Shown here one piece after another: positions 1 through 5,203 of a stretch of 5,203 nucleotides of DNA. The stretch is taken from positions 1-5,203 of the forward strand of contig CAKULR010000132.1 in the NCBI GenBank assembly GCA_934667295.1, written 5' to 3'. The notes below the pieces were generated by a model, which was not told where the DNA came from, searched no databases, and worked only from the letters and a program-made list of their open reading frames with translations. This DNA comes from an uncultured Kiritimatiellota bacterium. Its GTDB lineage: Bacteria; Verrucomicrobiota; Kiritimatiellia; RFP12; UBA1067. A program made the translations under genes and the position numbers. Position 1 is the stretch's first letter; the number at the start of each line of letters is the position of its first letter.

Positions 1-16
1 GCTCATCTAGAACTTC

Positions 17-526
17 ATGTACGGCGTGAAGGGGAACGCGAACGCCTACCTGATGGACATGCTCACGCGCTGCAACCGGGGAACCTGGGCGCGGCACGAG
101 GGGCTGCGCTGGTCGGCGGCCGACGGCATCCCGGCGCTCGCGGCGAAATTCCAGCGCCCCGTCCTCGCCGACATCTCCGTCATCTTCTCGGCCTCGTCGC
201 GGGCCGAGACCTACCCGCAGCTCGTCTCGAACCTCTGCGAGGACGAGCCGATCGAGATCTACGGGAGCTGTCCGGCCGACCAGGACGAACTCGTCTTCTC
301 CCTGCGCGGGCTGAACGGCGCGATGGTGTTCGAGAACATGTTCCGCCTCCCGTTCGCGAAGGCCGGGAAGATGGGCCCCGAGGTCAAGACCGCCTGGGCG
401 CAGCGCCGCCTCTACGCGCTCGTCGCCGCCTACACGGCCCGTCCCGACGCACTCCTCCTCAAGGAGCTGCGCGCGTTCGCGGACGCCTACCAGATCCAGA
501 TCCCCTACGAACGGGAGATGCGGTAG
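17..526 (+). CDS. C-terminal part of a vWA-domain-type protein (5' incomplete or interrupted)
   Basis: The visible 169 residues look like the C-terminal half of a larger von Willebrand factor A-type protein. The opening YGVKGNANAYLMDMLTRCNRGTW (in part) resembles the late strand-and-helix segment of a vWA domain, where a hydrophobic strand is followed by G-x-x-x-N-x-x-L and an NRG. Next come a probable beta-rich tail (residues 48-113, with LADISVIF, EPIEIYG, ELVFSLRGLNG) and a helical end (124-160). The N-terminal vWA part, including the metal-binding DxSxS motif, is not in the window. ATG 17 has no Shine-Dalgarno sequence and falls inside the fold, so it is unlikely to be the true start. In the same frame a TAG lies at 8-10, preceded by CTC ATC and followed by AAC TTC. 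The gene may therefore be a broken copy, or the TAG may be an error (TAC would read LIYNFMYGV). The end, IPYEREMR plus TAG, looks like a natural C-terminus. Family assignment is from recall of similar proteins, with moderate certainty; no enzymatic role is claimed. Confidence 0.6.
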   Translation: MYGVKGNANAYLMDMLTRCNRGTWARHEGLRWSAADGIPALAAKFQRPVLADISVIFSASSRAETYPQLVSNLCEDEPIEIYGSCPADQDELVFSLRGLNGAMVFENMFRLPFAKAGKMGPEVKTAWAQRRLYALVAAYTARPDALLLKELRAFADAYQIQIPYEREMR

Positions 527-534
527 CCTGTAGA

Positions 535-574
535 TTAAGTGGTTAAGTTGGCCTTCGGCCGTTCAGTGGTTAAG
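535..574. repeat. Short intergenic TTAAG / AGTGGTTAAG repeat
   Basis: The 10-base word AGTGGTTAAG occurs exactly twice, at 538-547 and 565-574, in the gap between the vWA-type gene and the small exported protein gene. A third TTAAG at 535-539 sits 8 bases before the one at 543-547. Between the copies lies GGCC-TTC-GGCC (550-560), a perfect but only 4-bp inverted repeat. No T-tract follows the hairpin, so I do not call it an intrinsic terminator. The segment is AT-richer than the flanking genes. It could be a degenerate intergenic repeat family, a regulator site or a remnant of slippage; the window alone cannot decide. Confidence 0.5.
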
Positions 575-610
575 GGATGTTCCACATTGGCGGCTTGGTT
601 GAGGTCTTTG

Positions 611-622
611 AGAGGGAAAGGA
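611..622 (+). promoter_or_regulatory. Purine-rich ribosome binding site that selects start 631
   Basis: AGAGGGAAAGGA ends 8 bases before ATG 631. It supports 631 as the start rather than the in-frame ATG at 577, which has no such sequence at the right distance and would add an 18-residue charged extension in front of a good signal peptide. Confidence 0.7.
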
Positions 623-630
623 AAACCGAT

Positions 631-1332
631 ATGAAGATGAGATGTTTGGTTGGGATTCTGCTGGCCGCGTGCGCGGTGTGTGCAGAGGGCGTGCCGAACG
701 CCTTCCGGCACAAGGTGGCCCTCATCGCCGGATTCGGCGAGGGGTCCGAGCGGGCCGCGCAGGTGCGGAAGTTCGCGGCGGCGTATACGGACAGCCACGG
801 CGCGTCGTTCGTCTTCGCGACGAAGACGCGGCCCGGGGCGGACCGCTTCCGTGTGCTGGACGCCTCGGGAACGGTCGTGTACGAGGGCGAGGACGACCGC
901 GAGGCCGAGGCCGCCGTCGTCAACGCGCTTACGGAAATGCCCGTCGTGTCCGGGCAGCTCATCAACGGCGTTGCCCTGAAGAAGTTCAAGAGCTACGAGA
1001 AGACCTTCGTGATGGGGAAGGTCAAGGCCGAGGGTTCGGGGCTCGCCCCGTTCAAGGCGGCCCTCAAGAGCAGGAAGCCCGCCGAGGTGGAGGAGGCCCA
1101 GGCGATCCTCGCGTCCATCGAGACGGCCAAGAAGAACCTGGAGATGTGGATTGCGGACGACCTCGCCGCCGGTGACAAGGGGGCCGCCCTGCGGGACCTG
1201 ATGTGGTTCTGCAAGACGTGGCCATCCGAGAAGGGGAAGTACGAGGCCGACTACAAACGGCTGCTGGCCGACCCCGAGGCCGTCAAGGCCGCGAAGGCGC
1301 TCCTGGCGCCGCCGAAGAAGAAGCACCGCTGA
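631..1332 (+). CDS. Small exported protein of unknown function, possible thioredoxin-like fold
   Basis: I do not recognise this 233-residue protein. It begins with a short basic region (MKMR) and a hydrophobic core (residues 5-17), a typical export signal. Cleavage could be by signal peptidase I after AVCA (residue 18); LAAC at 11-14 also fits a lipobox, so lipidation at Cys14 is an alternative. Residues 28-102 read as strand (KVALIAGF), helix (SERAAQVRKFAAAY), strand (ASFVFATK), strand pair (RFRVLDASGTVVYEG), helix (REAEAAVVNALTEM). That order, and the VLDASGTVVYEG hairpin, recall the core of thioredoxin-like domains, but there is no CxxC pair, so redox activity is not expected. Residues 135-228 are mainly helical and rich in Ala, Lys and Glu, ending in a basic tail (PPKKKHR). 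The start at 631 is chosen for the Shine-Dalgarno sequence and signal peptide. The stop is 15 bases before ribBA, so the two are probably cotranscribed. The coding frame is convincing; the fold is an inference with low certainty. Confidence 0.75.
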   Translation: MKMRCLVGILLAACAVCAEGVPNAFRHKVALIAGFGEGSERAAQVRKFAAAYTDSHGASFVFATKTRPGADRFRVLDASGTVVYEGEDDREAEAAVVNALTEMPVVSGQLINGVALKKFKSYEKTFVMGKVKAEGSGLAPFKAALKSRKPAEVEEAQAILASIETAKKNLEMWIADDLAAGDKGAALRDLMWFCKTWPSEKGKYEADYKRLLADPEAVKAAKALLAPPKKKHR

Positions 1333-1340
1333 GGGGGAGA
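1333..1340 (+). promoter_or_regulatory. Ribosome binding site of ribBA
   Basis: GGGGGAGA lies directly after the TGA of the upstream gene, with 7 bases to ATG 1348. It fixes the ribBA start and shows that the 15-base gap has room for translation signals but no promoter that I can recognise. Confidence 0.65.
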
Positions 1341-1347
1341 AGAGAAG

Positions 1348-2538
1348 ATGTCATTTGATTCCGTCGAAGAGTGCCTGGCCGCGCTGAAACGTGGCGAGAT
1401 CATCGTGGTCACGGACGACGAGGACCGCGAGAACGAGGGCGACTGCATCTGCGCCGCCGAGTTCGCGACAACCGAGAACGTCAACTTCATGGCGACCTAC
1501 GCGCGGGGCCTCATCTGCATGCCGATGTCGCGCGCCTGGTGCGAGCGGCTGGACCTGCCGCAGATGGTGCAGCAGAATACGGACAACCACCAGACCGCGT
1601 TCACGGTGTCGATCGACGGCGTGGAGACAACGACGGGCATCTCCGCCGAGGAGCGGTCGATGACGGCGCTCGCGTGCGTGCGGGAGGGGGCGCGTCCGCA
1701 GGACTTCCGCCGCCCGGGGCACATGTTCCCGCTCCAGGCGCGTCCGGGCGGCGTCCTGCAGCGCGCCGGCCACACCGAGGCGGTGGTCGACCTCTGCCGT
1801 CTCGCGGGACTCAAGGAAGTGGGCCTCTGCTGCGAGATCATGAAGGACGTCGGGCGCATGGCGCGCCTCCCCGACATCACGGCGTTCACGAAGCGGCACG
1901 GGCTCTGGCTCATGACGATCGCCGACCTGATCGCCTACCGCCGCCGCACCGAGAAGCTGGTCGTGCGCGTGGAGGAGGTCGATCTGCCGACGGACTACGG
2001 CCACTTCCGCCTCCGCATGTACCGCAGCATGCCGGACGGCCTCGAACACCTCGCGCTCATCAAGGGCGACCTCTCCGGCGAGCCGCCGCCGCTCGTGCGC
2101 GTCCACTCCGAGTGCTTCACGGGCGACGTCCTCGCCTCCGAGCGCTGCGACTGCGGCCACCAGCTCCACAACGCCATGCGCATGATCGAGAAGGAGGGGC
2201 GCGGCGCGGTCCTCTACATGCGCCAGGAGGGGCGCGGCATCGGCCTCGCGAACAAGCTCCACGCCTACAAGTGGCAGGAAAAGGGCCTCGACACGGTGGA
2301 GGCGAACGTCAAGCTCGGCTTCGCGCCGGATCTGCGCGACTACGGCGTGGGGGCGCAGATCCTCGTCGACCTCGGACTCTCCAAGATCCGCCTCCTCACG
2401 AACAACCCCTGCAAGATCAAGGGCCTCGCCGGGTACGGCATCGAGATCGTCGAGCGCGTGCCGATCGTGGTCGACGCGACGGCGTTCGACAAGCGCTATT
2501 TGGACACGAAGCGCGAGAAGATGGGGCATCTGATCTAG
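1348..2538 (+). CDS. ribBA: Bifunctional 3,4-dihydroxy-2-butanone-4-phosphate synthase / GTP cyclohydrolase II
   Basis: This 396-residue cytoplasmic enzyme supplies both branches of riboflavin synthesis. The N-terminal domain (about 4-200) converts ribulose 5-phosphate to 3,4-dihydroxy-2-butanone 4-phosphate plus formate. The C-terminal domain (about 204-396) converts GTP to 2,5-diamino-6-ribosylamino-4-pyrimidinone 5'-phosphate, formate and pyrophosphate. RibB motifs are intact: DDEDRENEGD at 23-32 (acidic metal/substrate loop), RPGHMFPL at 122-129, GGVLQRAGHTEA at 134-145 with the conserved His142, and Glu163 in CCEI. RibA motifs are also intact: the zinc cysteines C256, C267 and C269 in HSECFTGDVLASERCDCG, RQEGRGIGL at 292-300, the D328/R330 pair matching the catalytic Asp126/Arg128 of E. 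coli RibA, TNNP at 351-354, and the family ending YLDTKREKMGHLI. Length is normal for the fusion, and nothing suggests loss of either activity. The gene sits 15 bases behind the small exported protein gene and 27 bases before the propeller gene. No FMN riboswitch is visible upstream, and no other riboflavin gene is in the window. Confidence 0.97.
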   Translation: MSFDSVEECLAALKRGEIIVVTDDEDRENEGDCICAAEFATTENVNFMATYARGLICMPMSRAWCERLDLPQMVQQNTDNHQTAFTVSIDGVETTTGISAEERSMTALACVREGARPQDFRRPGHMFPLQARPGGVLQRAGHTEAVVDLCRLAGLKEVGLCCEIMKDVGRMARLPDITAFTKRHGLWLMTIADLIAYRRRTEKLVVRVEEVDLPTDYGHFRLRMYRSMPDGLEHLALIKGDLSGEPPPLVRVHSECFTGDVLASERCDCGHQLHNAMRMIEKEGRGAVLYMRQEGRGIGLANKLHAYKWQEKGLDTVEANVKLGFAPDLRDYGVGAQILVDLGLSKIRLLTNNPCKIKGLAGYGIEIVERVPIVVDATAFDKRYLDTKREKMGHLI

Positions 2539-2554
2539 GTCATGAACCGTCAAC

Positions 2555-2560
2555 GGAGGG
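2555..2560 (+). promoter_or_regulatory. Strong Shine-Dalgarno sequence that selects start 2566
   Basis: GGAGGG precedes ATG 2566 by a near-ideal distance (6 bases after GGAGG). It lies inside the reading frame that would begin at the upstream ATG 2542, which itself has only a weak AGGT nearby. The true start is therefore most likely 2566, which also gives a normal signal peptide. Confidence 0.75.
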
Positions 2561-2565
2561 ACGCG

Positions 2566-4710
2566 ATGGGGAACCTGTTTCGGAGAGGGCGGCGGCTGGC
2601 CGCAGGACTGGTCTGCGGACTGGTTGGTGTGGGGTGCCTCGCGTCCGAGGTCCACGGACCCGCCGCCGTGCCGTACGCGACGGGGGCGGTGTTCGGCGCG
2701 CCCCTGAAGGTGGAGGGAGTGGGCGACAACGCGATGGCGCTCGCGCTGGAGGGGAACGTCCTGTACGCGGGGTGCGGTCCGCAGCTCGTCGTCTTCGACG
2801 TGAGGGAACCGCTCGCGCCGCGCCGCCTTGGCGCGCTGGACGGGTTTGGCGAGATCCGCCAGATCGCGAGCCGGAAGGGGATGGCCTATGTCGCGACGCG
2901 CGAATCCGGGCTCTGGATCGTCGACGCGACCGATCCCGCGCGTCCGCGCGTCCGCTCGCGCTTCGACTGCTGCGAGCTTGCGACGGGCGTGGACGTGGCG
3001 GGCGACGTCGTCTTCCTCGGACAGCGCCAGAACGGCGTGGAGTTCATCGACGTGTCGGACCCCGACCGCCCCGCGCACATCGCGATGCGCAAGACGGACG
3101 AAAGCCAGAGCGTGAAGTACCGCGACGGCTACCTCTACTCCGGCGACTGGGGCTCGGGCCGCCTCACCGTCTTCGACGTCCGCGACCTGCGGCACATCCG
3201 CCAGGTCGCCCATGTGCCGCTCTGGGGCTACGGCGACGGCGTCTGGCTGAAGGGGCGCTACCTCTACGCCGCGACGGGGCACCACGCGAAGAACCGCGAC
3301 TTCGCCACGCTGCCGTTCAAGCCCGTGGACACGCCCGAGATCCGGAAGTTCGGCAAGCTGGACGCCGGGTCCGGCTGCGGACACGGCCTCGACGTCTTCG
3401 ACATTTCCGACCCGGCGTCGCCGAAGCGCGTCGGCCGCGCGGACTTCCCGCCGTTCTTCGCACGCGGGCTCGACATGTGGACGCCGCGCACGAGCGCGGA
3501 TTCCGACGTCGTCTTCGTCGCCCAGACGCACAACGGCCTCTTCGCCGTCTCGTGCGCGGACCCGGCGCACCCGAAGATCCTGGACCGCTGGGTGTTCCCG
3601 CTCGCGAACCATCCCGAATGGCCGAGCGCGTGCATCGGCTCCGTCGCGGTGGGGGACGGGTGCGTCTACGTGGCCGGGCAGGGGTGCGGCGTGCAGGTCC
3701 TCCCCGCGAAGTTCGCGGCGAAGGAGACGTTCCGCGCGGGGCCGCTGCCGCGTTCCGCGGATTACCGCGAGGCGTACCCGACGGACGCGGCGGCGTTCCA
3801 CGTGTGGCGTCCGTCGCGGCCGGGCCAGGCGCGCGCGGTGGCGCTGCGGGGCGATGTCGTCTACGCGGCGTGCGGGGACGCGGGGCTTCACGTGCTCCGG
3901 ATCCTGCGCGGGGGCGGCTTCGAGCGGCTGGGCGGTCTGCCGGAGCGCGTGCGCGTGTTCGACGTCCAGGTCGAGGGGAACCGCCTCTACACGGCGGAGG
4001 GGCTGGACGGCTGGGGCGTCTACGAACTGAACGGGCCGACGGGATTCCGCGAGATTGCGCGGCGGGCGCATCTGGACGCCGCCCGCGAGCCCGCCTTCTG
4101 GGTCTACAAGCCGTGTCCCGGCTTCATCGCGCTCTCCACGCGCCGGAACGGGGCGAGCCTCTTTGCCGACAACGACCTCCAGGCGGCGCATCCCCTTGTG
4201 CGGGTCGGCGGCTGCCCGGGCTGGGACCGCTATCTGATGGATGCACCCGTCGGGAAGGGGCGGTGGCTCGCGTTCAACGCGGCGAACACCGCCCTGCGCT
4301 GGATCGACCTGGCGTCCGCGCCGAAGGTGAGGGTCGTTTCCTCCGACAATAACCGCATCTACCTCCAGAACGGCATCTGCCGGTTCTCGGACGACCTCGC
4401 CTTCGCGACGAGCGGCACGGGATACCTCTTCCTGAAGCCGGGGGAGTGCGACCCGGCGGACGGTTCCAAGTGGAAGGTGCAGCCCTTCCCCGGTGTGCGG
4501 ATGGGCGGCATGCCGCGCGTCTCGCCCGGGAAGCGGGTCGTGCTGACGGAACGCATCCGCCGCCGGATCGGGCTGTGGGACTTCGCGGACCCGGATCTGC
4601 CGAAGTTCCTCGGGCACTGGACCGTTTCGGGGAACCCCGGCATCGCCGCGTTCTACCGGGAGCGGATCGTCGTCCCGTGCGGCTACCAGGGCGTCCTGCT
4701 CCAGAAGTAG
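2566..4710 (+). CDS. Exported LVIVD-repeat beta-propeller protein, probably two propellers
   Basis: The protein has 714 residues from ATG 2566. It starts with a basic region (FRRGRR) and a hydrophobic core (residues 11-26), so it should be exported. Cleavage after CLA (residue 26) is plausible; the paired arginines lack a good Tat consensus. The body is made of repeats of the LVIVD type, each an inner strand such as VLYAG or MAYVAT followed by an outer strand ending in D-x-x-D-P. Clear copies: LVVFDVREPLAP (74), LWIVDATDPARP (116), VEFIDVSDPDRP (158), LTVFDVRD (200), LDVFDISDPASP (275), LFAVSCADPAHP (325) and IGLWDFADPDLP (668). I count about seven units to residue 383 and about seven weaker ones from 422 to the end, consistent with two seven-bladed propellers. 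A longer insertion lies at about 237-274. The mature part has many cysteines, including C135-C136, so disulfides are possible. No catalytic motif is visible; such propellers usually serve binding or scaffold roles at the cell surface. The ligand is unknown. It probably shares a transcript with ribBA. Confidence 0.85.
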   Translation: MGNLFRRGRRLAAGLVCGLVGVGCLASEVHGPAAVPYATGAVFGAPLKVEGVGDNAMALALEGNVLYAGCGPQLVVFDVREPLAPRRLGALDGFGEIRQIASRKGMAYVATRESGLWIVDATDPARPRVRSRFDCCELATGVDVAGDVVFLGQRQNGVEFIDVSDPDRPAHIAMRKTDESQSVKYRDGYLYSGDWGSGRLTVFDVRDLRHIRQVAHVPLWGYGDGVWLKGRYLYAATGHHAKNRDFATLPFKPVDTPEIRKFGKLDAGSGCGHGLDVFDISDPASPKRVGRADFPPFFARGLDMWTPRTSADSDVVFVAQTHNGLFAVSCADPAHPKILDRWVFPLANHPEWPSACIGSVAVGDGCVYVAGQGCGVQVLPAKFAAKETFRAGPLPRSADYREAYPTDAAAFHVWRPSRPGQARAVALRGDVVYAACGDAGLHVLRILRGGGFERLGGLPERVRVFDVQVEGNRLYTAEGLDGWGVYELNGPTGFREIARRAHLDAAREPAFWVYKPCPGFIALSTRRNGASLFADNDLQAAHPLVRVGGCPGWDRYLMDAPVGKGRWLAFNAANTALRWIDLASAPKVRVVSSDNNRIYLQNGICRFSDDLAFATSGTGYLFLKPGECDPADGSKWKVQPFPGVRMGGMPRVSPGKRVVLTERIRRRIGLWDFADPDLPKFLGHWTVSGNPGIAAFYRERIVVPCGYQGVLLQK

Positions 4711-4713
4711 ATG

Positions 4714-4722
4714 TGCTATACT
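4714..4722 (+). promoter_or_regulatory. Extended -10 promoter for the SGNH hydrolase gene
   Basis: TGC-TATACT matches the extended -10 form (TGn plus TATAAT with one mismatch) and stands out in GC-rich surroundings, 3 bases after the TAG of the propeller gene. Initiation would be expected near 4729, leaving a leader of about 30 bases before ATG 4759. No good -35 hexamer is visible 16-18 bases upstream (that region reads TCCTGC inside the propeller gene), which is usual for extended -10 promoters. Confidence 0.6.
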
Positions 4723-4743
4723 AATCCGGAAATGAATTCAGAA

Positions 4744-4750
4744 GAGAGGA
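4744..4750 (+). promoter_or_regulatory. Ribosome binding site that selects start 4759
   Basis: GAGAGGA ends 8 bases before ATG 4759. Two other in-frame ATGs exist: 4732 lies almost at the predicted transcription start, and 4750 overlaps the Shine-Dalgarno sequence. Only 4759 has correct spacing and begins directly with the MKK of a signal peptide. Confidence 0.65.
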
Positions 4751-4758
4751 TGAACGAG

Positions 4759-5203
4759 ATGAAGAAGACGGTTTGCGCGGTTCTGGTGGGAACGTTGGCG
4801 TGCGGCGCGTGGGCGGCGGATCCGTGTCCCGTGGGCGAGAACGTGCGCGGGCACGAGAACATCGAGTGGTCCGTCGGCTATGCGTTCCACCTGACGGACG
4901 CGAACAAGGCGCTGCCGCGCGTGCTGCTGGTGGGCGACTCGATCTGCAACGGCTACCAGGGCGCGGTGCAGAAGCTGCTCGACGGCAAGGTGAACGTGAG
5001 CTACTGGGTGAGCAGCTACTGCCTCACGATGCCCGCCTACCGGAAGCTCCTGGACGTCTACCTCGGCGAGGCGACGTACGACGGCATCCACTTCAACAAC
5101 GGCCTCCACTCGCTGGGGACGGACCCCGCGACGTGGGAGCGGAGCTTCCGGGAGACGCTGGCGTTCATCCGCGCGCGCCAGCCGCAGGCGAAGCTCGTGT
5201 GGT
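4759..5203 (+). CDS. Exported SGNH/GDSL-family hydrolase, 3' end outside the window
   Basis: The frame stays open to the window edge, giving 148 residues plus one base. MKK and a hydrophobic stretch (residues 5-18) followed by AWAAD form a good Sec signal peptide, cleaved after residue 19 or 20. RVLLVGDSICNGYQGAV (54-70) is block I of SGNH hydrolases, with Ser61 of GDS the predicted nucleophile. YDGIHFNNGLHSLG (107-120) follows a strand and sits where block III (normally GxND) belongs; here it reads NNGLH, a variant I associate with bacterial exported members of this group. The segment ending AKLVW begins the next core strand. The block V Asp-x-x-His with the catalytic His lies beyond the edge, so completeness cannot be judged. 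Members are esterases or acyl hydrolases, often deacetylating polysaccharides; the substrate here is unknown. An extended -10 element just upstream suggests separate transcription from the propeller gene. Confidence 0.85.
   Translation, partial: MKKTVCAVLVGTLACGAWAADPCPVGENVRGHENIEWSVGYAFHLTDANKALPRVLLVGDSICNGYQGAVQKLLDGKVNVSYWVSSYCLTMPAYRKLLDVYLGEATYDGIHFNNGLHSLGTDPATWERSFRETLAFIRARQPQAKLVW

Noticed and set aside
527..630. Possible FMN riboswitch or intrinsic terminator in the gap before the ribBA unit
   Set aside because: I see none of the conserved RFN element segments and the gap is too short for the full fold. The GGCC-TTC-GGCC hairpin has a stem of only 4 bp and no T-tract.
535..1326. 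Open frames on the - strand opposite the small exported protein gene
   Set aside because: The + strand frame has a signal peptide, a ribosome binding site and natural composition. The - strand translations are rich in Arg, Gly and Leu and show no family features.
2566..2650. Tat or lipoprotein signal on the propeller protein
   Set aside because: The arginines (RRGRR) are not followed by the usual Tat consensus, and GVGC has Gly rather than Leu/Val/Ile at -3 of a lipobox, so an ordinary Sec signal is the simpler reading.
1371..4352. A 993-codon + strand frame overlapping ribBA and the propeller gene
   Set aside because: It has an Arg/Gly/Ala/Pro-rich shadow composition, no ribosome binding site, and runs across two well-supported genes in another frame.
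1351..4617. A 1088-codon open frame on the - strand across ribBA and the propeller gene
   Set aside because: It is a codon-bias shadow: in GC-rich genes the opposite strand rarely meets stops. Its translation is low-complexity (Arg, Ala, Val, Pro, Glu) without recognisable domains, while the + strand frames hold intact motifs.
4738..5109. A 123-codon - strand frame opposite the SGNH hydrolase gene
   Set aside because: It overlaps a clear signal peptide and GDS motif on the + strand, and its own translation is a Val/Ala/His/Arg-rich shadow.

Overview
The window is GC-rich and densely coded on the + strand only. Its five genes run head to tail: the 3' end of a von Willebrand factor A (vWA)-type gene, a small exported protein of unknown function, a bifunctional riboflavin biosynthesis gene (ribBA), a large exported LVIVD-type beta-propeller protein, and the 5' part of an exported SGNH/GDSL hydrolase that runs off the right edge. 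I see no RNA gene, transposon, CRISPR array, phage gene or attachment site. The gene content (vWA protein, LVIVD propeller, exported SGNH hydrolase, many Sec signals) and the strong GC bias suggest a bacterium of the Verrucomicrobiota/Kiritimatiellota type (PVC group). This is an impression from gene families, not a placement that the sequence proves.

Layout. Positions 1-526 hold the C-terminal part of the vWA-type protein; its reading frame is broken by a TAG at 8-10, only nine bases upstream of the first usable ATG. Positions 527-630 are the longest non-coding gap, about 104 bases, and carry a short repeat built on TTAAG/AGTGGTTAAG. The next three genes (631-1332, 1348-2538, 2566-4710) are separated by 15 and 27 bases, each with its own good Shine-Dalgarno sequence, and look like one transcription unit. 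A clear extended -10 promoter (TGC-TATACT) lies directly after the stop of the propeller gene, so the SGNH hydrolase from 4759 probably starts a new transcript.

How the genes fit together. RibBA is the only gene with a certain biochemical role: it makes both precursors that enter riboflavin synthesis, and it is cytoplasmic. Its partners in the probable operon are exported proteins with no known link to flavin metabolism, so the grouping may reflect close packing rather than a pathway. The propeller protein and the SGNH hydrolase fit an envelope or secreted, possibly carbohydrate-related, lifestyle. I did not find convincing evidence for a new biological system here. The points most worth a second look are the interrupted vWA gene, the unknown exported protein joined to ribBA, the apparent 7+7 blade architecture of the propeller protein, and the intergenic repeat.
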